Part shown: positions 34,546-44,134 of the stretch, in pieces
Numbering within the stretch: the first letter of the stretch is position 1
How the letters are laid out: every line of letters starts with the position of its first letter
The notes under the pieces: model-generated
What the model was told of the DNA's origin: nothing
The model's database searches: none
What the model saw: only the letters and a program-made list of their open reading frames with translations
NCBI RefSeq assembly: GCF_001971725.1
Contig: NZ_CP019388.1
Coordinates: 1,488,001-1,552,000, forward strand
Source: Winogradskyella sp. J14-2
Lineage (GTDB): Bacteria; Bacteroidota; Bacteroidia; Flavobacteriales; Flavobacteriaceae
Length of the DNA stretch: 64,000 bases
Direction of reading: 5' to 3'
Position numbers and translations under genes: made by a program

Positions 34546-35733
34546 TTAAGCGGCTCTTTTTGCGCGTTCCCAATTCACAGATTGCGTATTATTCATAAAT
34601 CTGAAGAAACCTAGAACCACCGATAAATTCATAATAAAGAAGTAATACGGCACAAATAACACTTTTATTCTTGTGGCATTATGTTCTAACAACCAACCTA
34701 ATAAAGCCGACAAATACATTGCTATTTGCAACCAAAAGAACACTGTGTAAAATTGAAAATTATTGAGTCCTTCATTGAAAGCTAAACCTGCTGAAACCGG
34801 TATTAATAATAGCAAGCTTAAAGGTGTTATCGTCCAACGTAATACGCGATGCGATATGTATTGAAATGACAATAATCCGTATTTAAAAACATTAAGTAAC
34901 GAACGCAATCTGATTACTGATTGAATGCCACCTGCTGAAATCCTAATTTTTCGTTTTAATTCTTCTTTTACATTAGCCGAAGCAGTTTCAATAGCATAGG
35001 CTTCTGGGTTATATTGAATAGTATACCCTTTTTGTGCAACTCTTAATGAGATAATAAAATCATCCAAAAGCGTATCTTGCTCTACTTCATTATACAACGC
35101 AGTTCTTATAGCAAATAATTCACCCGCAGCACCAACTGCTGAATACAATTCTGCATCCCATTTTTTTAAGGTAGATTCATACTTCCAATACAAACCTTCG
35201 CCTGCGCCTGCTGCTGCATCACTATCCTTATTTACAATACGCTTTTCACCAGAAACACAACCTACTTTCTCATCGTTAAAACAGTTTACAATGTGCATAA
35301 TTGAGTCTTCGCCAAGGTTGGTATTTGCATCACTAAAAATCACAATTGGTGTTTTTATATGTGGCATCACTCGGTTCATCGCATTTATTTTTCCTTTTCT
35401 TTCATCTTTATGGAACAACTGTACATTCTCGTAGTTTTCTAAAAGTGAATGTGTACCATCGTTAGAGCCATCGGTTACCCAAACTATGTTTAATTTATCT
35501 TTTGGATAATTAAGGTTCTGCGTGTTTTTCATCTTTTGAAACACATAATCTTTTTCGTTGTACGCAGGAATTAAAAGCGAAACTTCTGGCAATTCTTCAA
35601 CAGTATTGACACTGGCTTTTTTTGAAAATAATCGCTTGATTTTCACCATTACATACAAGATAATGCCATAACCTACATAGGTGTAAAAAATGATCAATAG
35701 TAAAATCCAGAATAGTATTTTTAGAGTTTCCAT
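34546..35733 (-). CDS. GT2 family membrane glycosyltransferase
   Basis: A 395-residue processive-type GT2. An N-terminal membrane helix (5-28) precedes a GT-A domain with VSLLIPAYNE, VWVTDGSNDGT, IVIFSDANTN (the DxD position reads DAN), and LLDDFIISLRV. Three or four membrane segments lie at the C-terminus. It probably adds a sugar to the EPS repeat unit from a nucleotide sugar at the inner membrane. The 124-base gap upstream, unusual inside this tightly packed unit, contains a 13-bp motif (35822-35834) repeated twice elsewhere, so an internal promoter is possible. Confidence 0.9.
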   Translation of the reverse strand: METLKILFWILLLIIFYTYVGYGIILYVMVKIKRLFSKKASVNTVEELPEVSLLIPAYNEKDYVFQKMKNTQNLNYPKDKLNIVWVTDGSNDGTHSLLENYENVQLFHKDERKGKINAMNRVMPHIKTPIVIFSDANTNLGEDSIMHIVNCFNDEKVGCVSGEKRIVNKDSDAAAGAGEGLYWKYESTLKKWDAELYSAVGAAGELFAIRTALYNEVEQDTLLDDFIISLRVAQKGYTIQYNPEAYAIETASANVKEELKRKIRISAGGIQSVIRLRSLLNVFKYGLLSFQYISHRVLRWTITPLSLLLLIPVSAGLAFNEGLNNFQFYTVFFWLQIAMYLSALLGWLLEHNATRIKVLFVPYYFFIMNLSVVLGFFRFMNNTQSVNWERAKRAA

Positions 35734-35821
35734 AACGTTGATTTTTGAGTAAAATTAGCTGACTTTTTGCGGTGACTTTTTAATATTCTTTAATGCGACT
35801 TTCAGCTTAGATTAATGGCCA

Positions 35822-35834
35822 TTTAGTGTCGGTA
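35822..35834 (-). repeat. 13-bp motif, copy 1 (before GT2 gene)
   Basis: TACCGACACTAAA on the minus strand, 89 bases upstream of the GT2 start at 35733, in the only sizeable gap of its operon. It continues with ATGGCCATT, which resembles copy 2. Confidence 0.5.
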
Positions 35835-35857
35835 GACTGCTTTTTAAGTTGGCTTAA

Positions 35858-36481
35858 TTATTTGTGATTTACCTTTTCCCAAGTTTTAGTTTCAAAATTA
35901 TATTGCTTTAAAACCCTTGCCGGATTACCAGCAGCAACAGCATATTGAGGAATATCTTTAGTCACAACGCTACCTGCTGCAACTATAGAATGTTTGCCAA
36001 TGGTAACACCTGGAACTATCACTACGTTTGCACCAATCCAAGATTCGTTTTCTATAACAATAGGTTTTGTAGATACACCTTGCTCGTGAATTGGACTATC
36101 AATTTCAGCATAGTTATGATTTAAACCAGACAGCACTACGTTTTGCGCCAACCTTACATCATCACCAATTTTTACAGGACCAATAATGGTATTGCTTAAT
36201 CCAACACGCGATCTATCACCAATAATTACATCGCCTACGCCATTGTTTACAGCTGAAAAATCCTCAATGGTAGATGCTTCGCCAAGCGTAAATTTATTCC
36301 AAGGAACAACGTCTAATCTGGTACGTTTTCTTATGCACGATTTTTTTCCTCTTTTATGAATAAATGGATTAACAAACCATTTAATCCATAATCTTGGTCG
36401 TGCTTGATCTGGAATTAAAATTGACCAATGTGCTAATTGTTTAAGTGTAGTATTCGATTTTATTTTTGCTGCTAATTCCAT
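35858..36481 (-). CDS. WcaF-type hexapeptide-repeat acyltransferase
   Basis: A 207-residue left-handed beta-helix acyltransferase, expected to acetylate a sugar of the EPS. The hexapeptide rungs are visible: IIGDRSRVGLSNTIIGPVKIGDDVRLAQNVVLSGLNH split over the middle, then WIGANVVIVPGVTIGKHSIVAAGSVVTKDIP. The conserved catalytic-type His is in GLNHNY. It is cytoplasmic, with no signal. It is 2 bases after a glycosyltransferase stop in the EPS operon. Confidence 0.9.
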   Translation of the reverse strand: MELAAKIKSNTTLKQLAHWSILIPDQARPRLWIKWFVNPFIHKRGKKSCIRKRTRLDVVPWNKFTLGEASTIEDFSAVNNGVGDVIIGDRSRVGLSNTIIGPVKIGDDVRLAQNVVLSGLNHNYAEIDSPIHEQGVSTKPIVIENESWIGANVVIVPGVTIGKHSIVAAGSVVTKDIPQYAVAAGNPARVLKQYNFETKTWEKVNHK

Positions 36482-36483
36482 AA

Positions 36484-37686
36484 TTATATGCTTTTTAAAG
36501 TTGCTTCCATTGCCATATAAATATCCTTTACACTGTTTGTCCAGGTATGTTTGTTGGCAAATTCAATGTGCTGTTTTGCTTTGGTGGCAGAGTGTTCTGT
36601 TAAAGCTTTTTCGATTAGTGTTACGTAATCGTCCTTAGTTTCCCCTAAATAGGTGAAGTCTTTAAACATCTGCATTGCTTTGGTTTTTGTTGCTACTACT
36701 GGTTTTCCCATCGCTAGATATTCATCTATTTTTCTTGGGTAATTTCCAATGGTAATTTCGTTAACGACTTGCGGATTTATAGCTACATCAAACCCTTTGA
36801 TATATGACGCCAATTGATCTGCTGGTTTGTTGCCAAAAAAGTGAACATTTTGTAATTGATGCAAGCTAGATTGCTTAAAGTTTTCATCCTCTGGCCCAAC
36901 TAAAACAATGTTCCAGTCTTGTCTTTGTTTTGCGATAAATGCTATCAATTCTATATCTAATCGCAATGTGGTCAATGAACCTACGTAGCCAATTACTGGT
37001 CCGCTAATGGTTTTAAATTCTTCTGGAATAGGAATATTTCCTTCGGAATCATCAAACATTGTAACATCACAACCTTGGCCAACCATTATGCTATTTTGGT
37101 TATATTTTGAAGTGTAGTCTACATAATACTCTGAGTTGTTAACCACAACATCTGCGCTTGCTATCACTTTTGGTTCTAGCTGCTCACCGTGTTTTTTCCA
37201 GTAAGGCACTTTTACCAAATTGTCTCTTACATAATACGTATATAATTCTGGTTGTAAATAGTCTTTTAAATGGAGCCCTAAAAGCATCGAACTATCATTA
37301 AATAACAGCACATCTTTAAAACCTAAACGACTTACAGCTTTTTTAATATCATCTGCAAAACGTTTTGTATTGCGTTTGTTTAAGGTATTATAAAGCTGAT
37401 GATTTGGCACCCAATTAATCGACTCGATTAATGTTTTTGGATATAAGTTCCATAAGTTTTCATCTATTTTTTCAATATCAGACTGCTGTCCTTTTGAGAT
37501 TTTTATACGTTTTTGAATGCTTTCTTTATGCTTTTGCTTGTATCTCGTAATTCTGTCTAAAGGTGGATTGACGTAAAGCACGCGATTATCTTTTGCAAAT
37601 TCTGTTGCAATATTTTTACAATTGCTACCAATTTCGATATCCCAAGGTTGAATGCCGACAATAATTATATCTCTTCCTTTTATCAT
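36484..37686 (-). CDS. Glycosyltransferase (GT-B, TuaH/GT4-like)
   Basis: A 400-residue GT-B-fold glycosyltransferase. The C-terminal half carries GYVGSLTTLRLDIELIAFI, NIVLVGPEDENF, NVHFFGNKPADQLASYIKGFDVAINP and the donor-binding EYLAMGKPVVATK. The N-terminal DIIIVGIQPWDIEIGSNC is typical of a group found in flavobacterial EPS clusters. It lacks membrane segments and is probably peripheral. It lies in a run of glycosyltransferases with gaps of 2-5 bases. Donor and acceptor are unknown. Confidence 0.88.
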   Translation of the reverse strand: MIKGRDIIIVGIQPWDIEIGSNCKNIATEFAKDNRVLYVNPPLDRITRYKQKHKESIQKRIKISKGQQSDIEKIDENLWNLYPKTLIESINWVPNHQLYNTLNKRNTKRFADDIKKAVSRLGFKDVLLFNDSSMLLGLHLKDYLQPELYTYYVRDNLVKVPYWKKHGEQLEPKVIASADVVVNNSEYYVDYTSKYNQNSIMVGQGCDVTMFDDSEGNIPIPEEFKTISGPVIGYVGSLTTLRLDIELIAFIAKQRQDWNIVLVGPEDENFKQSSLHQLQNVHFFGNKPADQLASYIKGFDVAINPQVVNEITIGNYPRKIDEYLAMGKPVVATKTKAMQMFKDFTYLGETKDDYVTLIEKALTEHSATKAKQHIEFANKHTWTNSVKDIYMAMEATLKSI

Positions 37687-37691
37687 AATTC

Positions 37692-38849
37692 CTAAATGTT
37701 TTTGTGGTTAAATTGTTGATAGATGTTTAACACTTTTTTTGCTGCATTTTCCCAAGAAAATGATTGGTATTGCTTCAATCCTTTTTCAACCAATTCATTT
37801 TTAAAAATTTTGTTTGATTGAATTTTTTGAATTGCTTCAAAAATCGCTTTCTCATTATTTGGATCTACCAACAACGCTGCATCGCCAGCAACTTCTGGCA
37901 TTGAAGATGTGTTTGAAGTAATTACAGGAACGCCACAAGCCATAGCTTCTATAATCGGTATTCCAAAACCTTCACGCAATGATGGAAATAAAAACACTTC
38001 TGAAAGGTTAAATATTACTGGTAAATCTTCATCTGAAACATATCCGGTTAATACAATTTTATCTGCTAATTCATTTTCTAAATCAAAATTTTTTAAAATG
38101 ATGCTCAGTTTTGTGTTATCAAGACCTACTAAAACAAGTTTTGTGTCTTTAGATAAAGTATTGACATACCTATTAAATGCTTTTAAAACTCGTGCTGTAT
38201 TTTTCCTTGGATCTGTATTTCCTATATGTAGCAAAAACTGATTTGGAAGGTTGTATTTTTTTCTAACATTATCTTTTTTAGACGCACTAATTTCAGTTGT
38301 AAAACTTGCATTTACACCATTATGAACGGTTTGTATTTTTGAATCATCCAAACCGCAAACATTAGAAATATTCTGCTTTTCAAAATTTGAAACCGTTATT
38401 ATTTGGTGGCTTTTGTTTACAACAGCATCTACAATTAAACGTCTGTATAGGTTTCCTATTTTTTGGTACCACGATGCACTAGTGGTCAGTTGGCTAAGTA
38501 TACTGCCTTCTTTAAAAATAACATCGTGAAGTGTTGTGATTAATGGAATTTTCGCATTTAATGGCGCTGTATTGCTTGTGCAATGCAACACATCGCAGTT
38601 ATAAGATTTTACCACTTTTGGCAGTTTAACCTGTTCCCAAATAGGATACAATCCGCCTTCAATTTCAACAATTTTAAAGTTTTCAGTTTCTTCAATTGCG
38701 GTATGGTCTTCATCTGGTTTTACAAAAATGAAATACTGATTTTCTTTATCCAACACTTGCAAATTCTTAATTAACTCAAGTGCTACTCTGTCCATTCCGT
38801 GTTTATGCGGTCTAAATAATCGCTGTGCCTCTATACCAATTCTCATCAT
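37692..38849 (-). CDS. GT4 family glycosyltransferase
   Basis: A 385-residue GT-B enzyme of family 4. Motifs: FRPHKHGMDRVALELI (acceptor side), LHIGNTDPRKNTARVLKAFN, LVLVGLD, ADKIVLTGYVSDEDLP and the E-x7-E motif EGFGIPIIEAMACGVPVI (about residues 290-308). It should transfer a sugar with retention of configuration during EPS repeat assembly. It starts with Met-Met; the first is used here. Gaps to the neighbours are 1 and 5 bases. Confidence 0.92.
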   Translation of the reverse strand: MMRIGIEAQRLFRPHKHGMDRVALELIKNLQVLDKENQYFIFVKPDEDHTAIEETENFKIVEIEGGLYPIWEQVKLPKVVKSYNCDVLHCTSNTAPLNAKIPLITTLHDVIFKEGSILSQLTTSASWYQKIGNLYRRLIVDAVVNKSHQIITVSNFEKQNISNVCGLDDSKIQTVHNGVNASFTTEISASKKDNVRKKYNLPNQFLLHIGNTDPRKNTARVLKAFNRYVNTLSKDTKLVLVGLDNTKLSIILKNFDLENELADKIVLTGYVSDEDLPVIFNLSEVFLFPSLREGFGIPIIEAMACGVPVITSNTSSMPEVAGDAALLVDPNNEKAIFEAIQKIQSNKIFKNELVEKGLKQYQSFSWENAAKKVLNIYQQFNHKNI

Positions 38850-38850
38850 C

Positions 38851-40062
38851 TTAACTTTTAATTACACCGTGCGATGTGTGAATAAATTTGGTGTTTGCAC
38901 CTTTTAAGTTGAACAACAAACGAAACATTCTAAAAAACGCTGAAGGCATAGAAATCATAGCTTTTAGCGTTGCCGAATTATAAAAAGATGTTGGAAGCGC
39001 TAATACAAATGCAGCTACTAAAAGTCCAAAATTGATTAACCAAAACTGACTAGAAACAAATGTTGTGATACCAAGACCGAAATCTAAAACACAATAGATA
39101 AGTGTTGAAATTGTTGTAATTCCTAAAAGCAAAATTCTTGGTGGCACAACCATTTGGAACACTTTATCAAAGAAGTTTATATTGCCTTTTAAAAGAGCTT
39201 TAAATCCTAATTTATAGTTACGTTTTAAGTATATAAATTGTGTTGCCAACCAACGTTTTCTTTGTTTAGAAAAATCTGAAGATTTTTGAACTTTTTCATC
39301 TAAAACCACTGTATCTTGAAGATACTCTATGGTGATGTTTTGTTTAGCAAATTCAAACTCTAATTCTTTATCAAAACCACCAACAGCTTTTACAGTTTTC
39401 ATAATAGATTTGAATAAACTATACTCAAATCCCATACCCGACCCGATTAATCCAGACGATAAGCCCAATGCACTGTGACCTCTTCTGTAAATGTGATTGT
39501 TTATTTCTTCACTAGCTGCATCTAAAATGGCAAATGACGTATTTAGATTTTTAGCTTTTCTATGTGCTTGCACCACTTTATAACCTTTGTTAAATGCTGT
39601 ATTCATTTTGGTTAAAAAATGGGGTTCCATAATGTTATCCGCATCAAGTACTATGGCATAATCATACGTTTTTGGCAAGCCATTCATTGCAGCATTTAAA
39701 GCTTTGGCTTTGGTACTGTTTTCAAAACTTACTTCAACTACTTTAAGTGGTAATTCTTTTAAATTATTTAGGGTTTCATTTTGTAATGAATCTGCAATGA
39801 CAATGACATCAAAAAAGCTTGGTGGATACTGTTGGAACAAGGCTTTTTTAGCCACATCAACAATCACTGAATCTTCTTTATACGCTGGTATAAACACTGC
39901 TATTTTATTAAGTTTATCGTAAGTGACTTGTTTAAGTTTTTTATAAAAATGTCCTGCGATAGCAAACACCAAAACATACAAGCACGATATAGCGAAATAG
40001 ATTACCAAAGCAACTTCTAAAGTCTGTAAAATGTAGCTAAATATTTGGTTGAGAATTTCCAT
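38851..40062 (-). CDS. GT2 family membrane glycosyltransferase
   Basis: A 403-residue GT2 with an N-terminal membrane helix (13-35), the GT-A domain (AVFIPAYKEDSVI, YAIVLDADNIMEPHF), the processive-type motif KQRKRWLATQF (QxxRW, about residue 265), and three C-terminal membrane segments. It is likely to extend a lipid-linked EPS intermediate. It is 1 base upstream of the GT4 gene and 27 bases after the PRTase/HAD gene. Confidence 0.91.
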   Translation of the reverse strand: MEILNQIFSYILQTLEVALVIYFAISCLYVLVFAIAGHFYKKLKQVTYDKLNKIAVFIPAYKEDSVIVDVAKKALFQQYPPSFFDVIVIADSLQNETLNNLKELPLKVVEVSFENSTKAKALNAAMNGLPKTYDYAIVLDADNIMEPHFLTKMNTAFNKGYKVVQAHRKAKNLNTSFAILDAASEEINNHIYRRGHSALGLSSGLIGSGMGFEYSLFKSIMKTVKAVGGFDKELEFEFAKQNITIEYLQDTVVLDEKVQKSSDFSKQRKRWLATQFIYLKRNYKLGFKALLKGNINFFDKVFQMVVPPRILLLGITTISTLIYCVLDFGLGITTFVSSQFWLINFGLLVAAFVLALPTSFYNSATLKAMISMPSAFFRMFRLLFNLKGANTKFIHTSHGVIKS

Positions 40063-40089
40063 TGGTTTTGACTTTAATTGGTTGAATAA

Positions 40090-41055
40090 TTAGTTAGATT
40101 TTAGTGATAATTCTCTGCTTTTCAGCTTTTGGAATAGTGCTCTTAATTGCAATGCTGTTTCTCTTAAAAACGGAAGATATTTTCCGCTTTTGATGTTGTA
40201 AGTCAAAGATTCTGACTCATAAATCATTTTGAAGTTTTCAGTACAAAAAACAGGCTTTTTGGTTAACTTATTAATTTCAATTGCTTGTTTTAAATCACTT
40301 TCTACAAACAGATTGTATTTACTGTTTTTAAAGGTGTTTGCCTTGTGGCTTCCATGACAATTAGCTTTTTGTCTTGCTTTCATATCTGGCAAGTCCAACA
40401 TCACTAATTTATCGTATTTAATACCGTGATTTTTTAACCAAGTTTCGGTTTCTGCTCTGTACTTTTCTAATCTTGAAGTCACTAAAGTCCCAATTTTACT
40501 ACCAGGAATGTATAATGGTGCAGCATTCAATAAAAACGAAACATATTTTGGTCCATCATCATTCTGTTCCTTTGTTGGATCTACACAAAGCACACCATCA
40601 ATATCAAAACACGCTTTATCTAAAGTTGAATGGTTAAAAATATTCCATTGAAAATAACGTGGTGTCGCAACCGTTTCTAAAGCAATATCTACCGCTTTTT
40701 CTTTTTCTGGTGATGCATAAACCACACAATATTTAAAATTGAATGTTACGTTTAAATGCTCTAAACTTTTTTTACATTCTGCCAACGCAGCACCTGAAGC
40801 AATACTATCATCTACTACCAAAATATTTTTATATTCTGAAGTTTCAAAAAATTGCTTTCTTGCACCAGCTTTATATACAAAACCTTTAATAAAAGAGTGA
40901 ATATCTGTATAAGGTAAATTAAGGTAAAGCGCCAATAAATTAGCTGGTAACATGCCACTTCTTGGTACGCCAACCACCAAATCGATATCTCTCGGAATAA
41001 CGTGAAGTTTCCTTAATATTGTTTCATTTAAATCGTTAATACTTCTATAATTCAT
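40090..41055 (-). CDS. Phosphoribosyltransferase-HAD-like fusion protein in EPS cluster
   Basis: A 321-residue cytoplasmic protein. The N-terminal half is a type I phosphoribosyltransferase: VVGVPRSGMLPANLLAL and the PRPP loop ILVVDDSIASGAAL (about residues 80-93). The C-terminal half begins with a HAD-like CFDIDGVLCVDPT (about 150-162) and TLVTSRLEKYRAETE. I take ATG 41055; a GTG just upstream is possible. Its position inside an EPS operon suggests a role in making or salvaging a nucleotide sugar precursor or adding a phospho-substituent, but no function is established here. Confidence 0.78.
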   Translation of the reverse strand: MNYRSINDLNETILRKLHVIPRDIDLVVGVPRSGMLPANLLALYLNLPYTDIHSFIKGFVYKAGARKQFFETSEYKNILVVDDSIASGAALAECKKSLEHLNVTFNFKYCVVYASPEKEKAVDIALETVATPRYFQWNIFNHSTLDKACFDIDGVLCVDPTKEQNDDGPKYVSFLLNAAPLYIPGSKIGTLVTSRLEKYRAETETWLKNHGIKYDKLVMLDLPDMKARQKANCHGSHKANTFKNSKYNLFVESDLKQAIEINKLTKKPVFCTENFKMIYESESLTYNIKSGKYLPFLRETALQLRALFQKLKSRELSLKSN

Positions 41056-41066
41056 CACTTAAAATT

Positions 41067-42539
41067 TTATGCGTTTGTTAAACTTTTCTTTTTATCTAAT
41101 TGCGGTGAAATAAACATAAACACCATAGTTACGTACATAAGAATACCTGATGGCATTTGTCCAAATACACCATTTCCGTAAGATGCCATCATTATACCTG
41201 CCATGCCACAGGTAAGCGCTGTAATCTGGACTTTTAAATTATTATCTTTTATTTTGAACATCACACTTCTGGCACCAGAAATGAGAATAAAAAACAGCAT
41301 AAACAAGTAATACACTAAGCCTACTGCGCCAGTATCTGCCCAAATCATCACGTACCAACTATCTGTTGCTGTATTGGCCAAAAAACTGTGTGGCGTAAAG
41401 CGTTGTCCCCAATTTCCTGTTGCACCTAGTCCGCCACCAAAAGGTCTTGAAGCCAAATAACCTTTAAGTTTTCTTTGATTAGCCAAACGTACTTGTAGCG
41501 ATGCTTCGTTAGGATCAAAAGCTGTTCGCATTCTTCTAATTTCAGCATTACCTTGCCCAATAGTTGTATGCGCAAAAAACACATAAACACCAATGCCTAA
41601 AATGGCACCCAAGACAAGAACTTTAATGTTTTTTCGAAGAATTAAAAACATAAAACCACCTAGAGCAGGCACAGCAATAGCGCCTCGTGTTCCAGAGATA
41701 AGCATCCCTAAAAAACCAGCCATTGCTACGCCAATAAAAAATGCTCTAAGTTTAAAACTTGTCTTTTTGAATACTGCCAAAATGCCAAACACAACGCCTG
41801 CGTGCGCTTGTGAAGCACCATATTGTCCTGCATCTGAATAGAATGAAAACACTCTAAGCTTGCCAAAAAGCACGTGTGTTTCTGCACCACCTTGATCTAG
41901 CCAACGCTGCTCAAAAGGGTCTACACCAAAATAGAATTGCTGCAGGCCTTTTAAAGTTCCTATTACCGAAAGAATGCCCCAAATAATGAAGAAATTATCT
42001 AAATCTTTCTGTTTATTAAAGAGCATAAACAGCAACGGAATGGCCAAAAATTGATATAAAGCAACACCTCGCATTGCATAAAACCAGGCTTCTCTACTTA
42101 ACACTTCTGGGTTGCCTAATTCTAAAAACACATAAGCCATCCATATGCTAACAACTAGAGTTAAGCTAGATTTTGCCTTAATCCACGGTAATTTTATTGC
42201 AAATCCTTTAAAAAATAAAGCCACATAAATAAGTACAAGAACAGCGTCTATAGTTAATCCCCAAGGTGCTACAACGTATCTAGCTGCACCTGTAACAAAA
42301 AAGCCTAAAATGATAAGTAGATAAATACCAACTTTAGGTGTTTTAAATACAGTGTAAACCAAAGCTGTTACAAACAATAAGCCCATACATAAAGTAAATC
42401 CTAAAACCTCGGTCTTTATAATAATAAGCCCTAAAACGCTTAATAACCCAACCACTGTAATTACGGTATTTAGGTTTGTAATACGCATAGAACCAGAATT
42501 AGTTTCAAAGGGATTTGTATGATTTTTTATGGTGTTCAT
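41067..42539 (-). CDS. O-antigen ligase/polymerase-like membrane protein (Wzy-type)
   Basis: A 490-residue polytopic membrane protein with about ten or more hydrophobic segments and a large loop containing RLANQRKLKGYLASRPFGGGLGATGN and FTPHSFLANTATDSWYVMIWADTG. This pattern fits the O-antigen ligase/Wzy polymerase superfamily that polymerises EPS repeat units. I place the start at ATG 42539 (MNTIKNHTNPF), because the -7 box at 42582-42589 lies between it and an alternative start at 42584. It is the first gene of its transcription unit, preceded by a LytTR-type site. Confidence 0.85.
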   Translation of the reverse strand: MNTIKNHTNPFETNSGSMRITNLNTVITVVGLLSVLGLIIIKTEVLGFTLCMGLLFVTALVYTVFKTPKVGIYLLIILGFFVTGAARYVVAPWGLTIDAVLVLIYVALFFKGFAIKLPWIKAKSSLTLVVSIWMAYVFLELGNPEVLSREAWFYAMRGVALYQFLAIPLLFMLFNKQKDLDNFFIIWGILSVIGTLKGLQQFYFGVDPFEQRWLDQGGAETHVLFGKLRVFSFYSDAGQYGASQAHAGVVFGILAVFKKTSFKLRAFFIGVAMAGFLGMLISGTRGAIAVPALGGFMFLILRKNIKVLVLGAILGIGVYVFFAHTTIGQGNAEIRRMRTAFDPNEASLQVRLANQRKLKGYLASRPFGGGLGATGNWGQRFTPHSFLANTATDSWYVMIWADTGAVGLVYYLFMLFFILISGARSVMFKIKDNNLKVQITALTCGMAGIMMASYGNGVFGQMPSGILMYVTMVFMFISPQLDKKKSLTNA

Positions 42540-42581
42540 TTTATGTTTTAAAAAAACTAGCTTACTGCTTGTTTTACACTG

Positions 42582-42648
42582 CAAACATAGCTTTAAGACA
42601 GAGAGAATTCTGTTAGATTTCGATGGGTGAACGTTAAGTGTAGACGAA
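42582..42648 (-). promoter_or_regulatory. LytTR-type double site plus TAnnTTTG promoter (site A, before wzy-like gene)
   Basis: On the minus strand, half-sites TTCGTCTACA (42648-42639) and CCCATCGAAA (42627-42618) start 21 bp apart. After 28 further bases comes TATGTTTG (42589-42582), a perfect Bacteroidetes -7 box. The wzy-like ATG is 43 bases on. The same geometry is found at 47256, 51430 and 58985. Confidence 0.78.
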
Positions 42649-42704
42649 TAGAAACCTAATATTGACGAAGCCGTTTTAACGTTTATAACTTTGAGTTTTA
42701 CCTA

Positions 42705-42736
42705 TAAAAAAAGCTACAACTTTTATAGTGTAGCTT
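42705..42736 (-). terminator. Terminator after the flippase gene
   Basis: On the minus strand AAGCTACA (42736-42729) pairs with TGTAGCTT (42718-42711) and is followed by a run of Ts. It lies 25 bases past the flippase stop and separates the TolC/Wzz/flippase unit from the next promoter. Confidence 0.88.
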
Positions 42737-42761
42737 ATAGCATTGCTATTAATCTCAACTT

Positions 42762-44132
42762 TTATAAATCAGGATATCTTCTTCTAAATTGCTTAGATTT
42801 AAACCATAAATTCTTGTAAAACAAATTGGCACTTTTGAAAATTTCGACTACAGAAACTTTAATGTTTTTATTGAGAAAATAGGCACCAACCACAATACCA
42901 ACGGTTGTAAAAACCAGTGTTGATACGGCGACCATTTCAATAGAATGAAATACGTAAATTGATACCAAATCACCTATAATATTTGCCACCAACATAACAA
43001 GCACCTTTATAGCGTTTATATTAGGTTTGTTAATGCTATCAAGACCAATTCCTGTCATTCTATCGATTGGTAATAACACACCATATATGGATAGTATTTT
43101 TACAATTGAAACGATGTTTATTCCTGTAATGGTTTCATCTAAATATTGTGTTCCTGAAATGAGAATTACAAATTCTTTAGCAAAAATAAAAGTGACTAGC
43201 GACACTGCAAAAAACAAATAGGTTATGGCGCCAGAATACACATTAAAGAGTTCTTTAACCTGATGAGGTTTTCCTTCCAAACTCGCTTTTGACATTTTTG
43301 GAAATGCTGTTGCGGTAAAACTTCGCAACGGTATTTGCTGTATTTCAGTCAACTTTAAAGGAATACTAAACAAAGCTACAGCCGTACTACCAAAAGGACT
43401 AATACTTATAATTAAAATGTCTGCGTTGCGCAATAAATTTGTACCAATTAGTGTGAATGTGCTATACTTTCCAAAATTGAGCAGTGTATTTAAAGTGGCT
43501 TTATTTGCTTTTTTATATAGTAATAAACCATCCCAAGATTTTCTAATACATACCAAAGACGTTAAGGTGTTAATTACTAAAAAAACAATTGTAATTTCTA
43601 AAATTGAACGTTTTAAAACCAGTGTATTTACCACCAAAAAACTAAAAAACAACCCACTACTTAAGGCTTTAATAAAAAGGATGTTATTATATTTCATTTT
43701 AGCCTGTTGTACTACAAGCGCATTGTTTAGCGGTAAATTTAAAAACGCCAAAACAGGATACCAATTAAAAAATAACGCATAAGACGACCCATTAATCGCA
43801 TTGCTAAATATTAGTTTTATTGTAATTAATAAGGTTGCTATTATCAATGTGGCAAAAACACTAATAACAACATTTGCACCAATAAATCTTTCTTTGTTTT
43901 GATCTGTAGCACCAGATAAAAATCTAACCAATCCATTGTTGGTAATACCGTAGCGTAGCATTTCTACTAATGATCCACCAGAGATAAACAGTACCCATTG
44001 TGCAAATTCTTCGGTGTCTAAACGTCTTGCCAACAGTGCAAATCCGCCAAAACCGAGTAATGCGATAACTAGGTTTCCTGACAAGGATAAAAAGTTATCT
44101 TCTCTAATTAGTCTATGTATTAGTTTTTTCAT
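42762..44132 (-). CDS. Polysaccharide flippase (Wzx-type, MOP superfamily)
   Basis: A 456-residue protein with about 12-14 membrane helices, matching the MOP/PST family that flips lipid-linked repeat units (SLSGNLVIALLGFGGFALLARRLDTEEFAQWVLFISG split at the N-terminus; NADILIISISPFGSTAVALFSIPLKLTEI in the middle). It is 2 bases after the Wzz-like gene, so it is translated with it. With the Wzy-like and Wzz-like proteins it makes a Wzx/Wzy-dependent EPS pathway. Family features are remembered, not searched. Confidence 0.88.
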   Translation of the reverse strand: MKKLIHRLIREDNFLSLSGNLVIALLGFGGFALLARRLDTEEFAQWVLFISGGSLVEMLRYGITNNGLVRFLSGATDQNKERFIGANVVISVFATLIIATLLITIKLIFSNAINGSSYALFFNWYPVLAFLNLPLNNALVVQQAKMKYNNILFIKALSSGLFFSFLVVNTLVLKRSILEITIVFLVINTLTSLVCIRKSWDGLLLYKKANKATLNTLLNFGKYSTFTLIGTNLLRNADILIISISPFGSTAVALFSIPLKLTEIQQIPLRSFTATAFPKMSKASLEGKPHQVKELFNVYSGAITYLFFAVSLVTFIFAKEFVILISGTQYLDETITGINIVSIVKILSIYGVLLPIDRMTGIGLDSINKPNINAIKVLVMLVANIIGDLVSIYVFHSIEMVAVSTLVFTTVGIVVGAYFLNKNIKVSVVEIFKSANLFYKNLWFKSKQFRRRYPDL

Positions 44133-44134
44133 TC

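Noticed and set aside
42540-42584. Upstream start for the wzy-like gene at 42584
   Set aside because: The TAnnTTTG box at 42582-42589 overlaps that start, so a transcript from it could not encode the extra residues; ATG 42539 has a normal leader.
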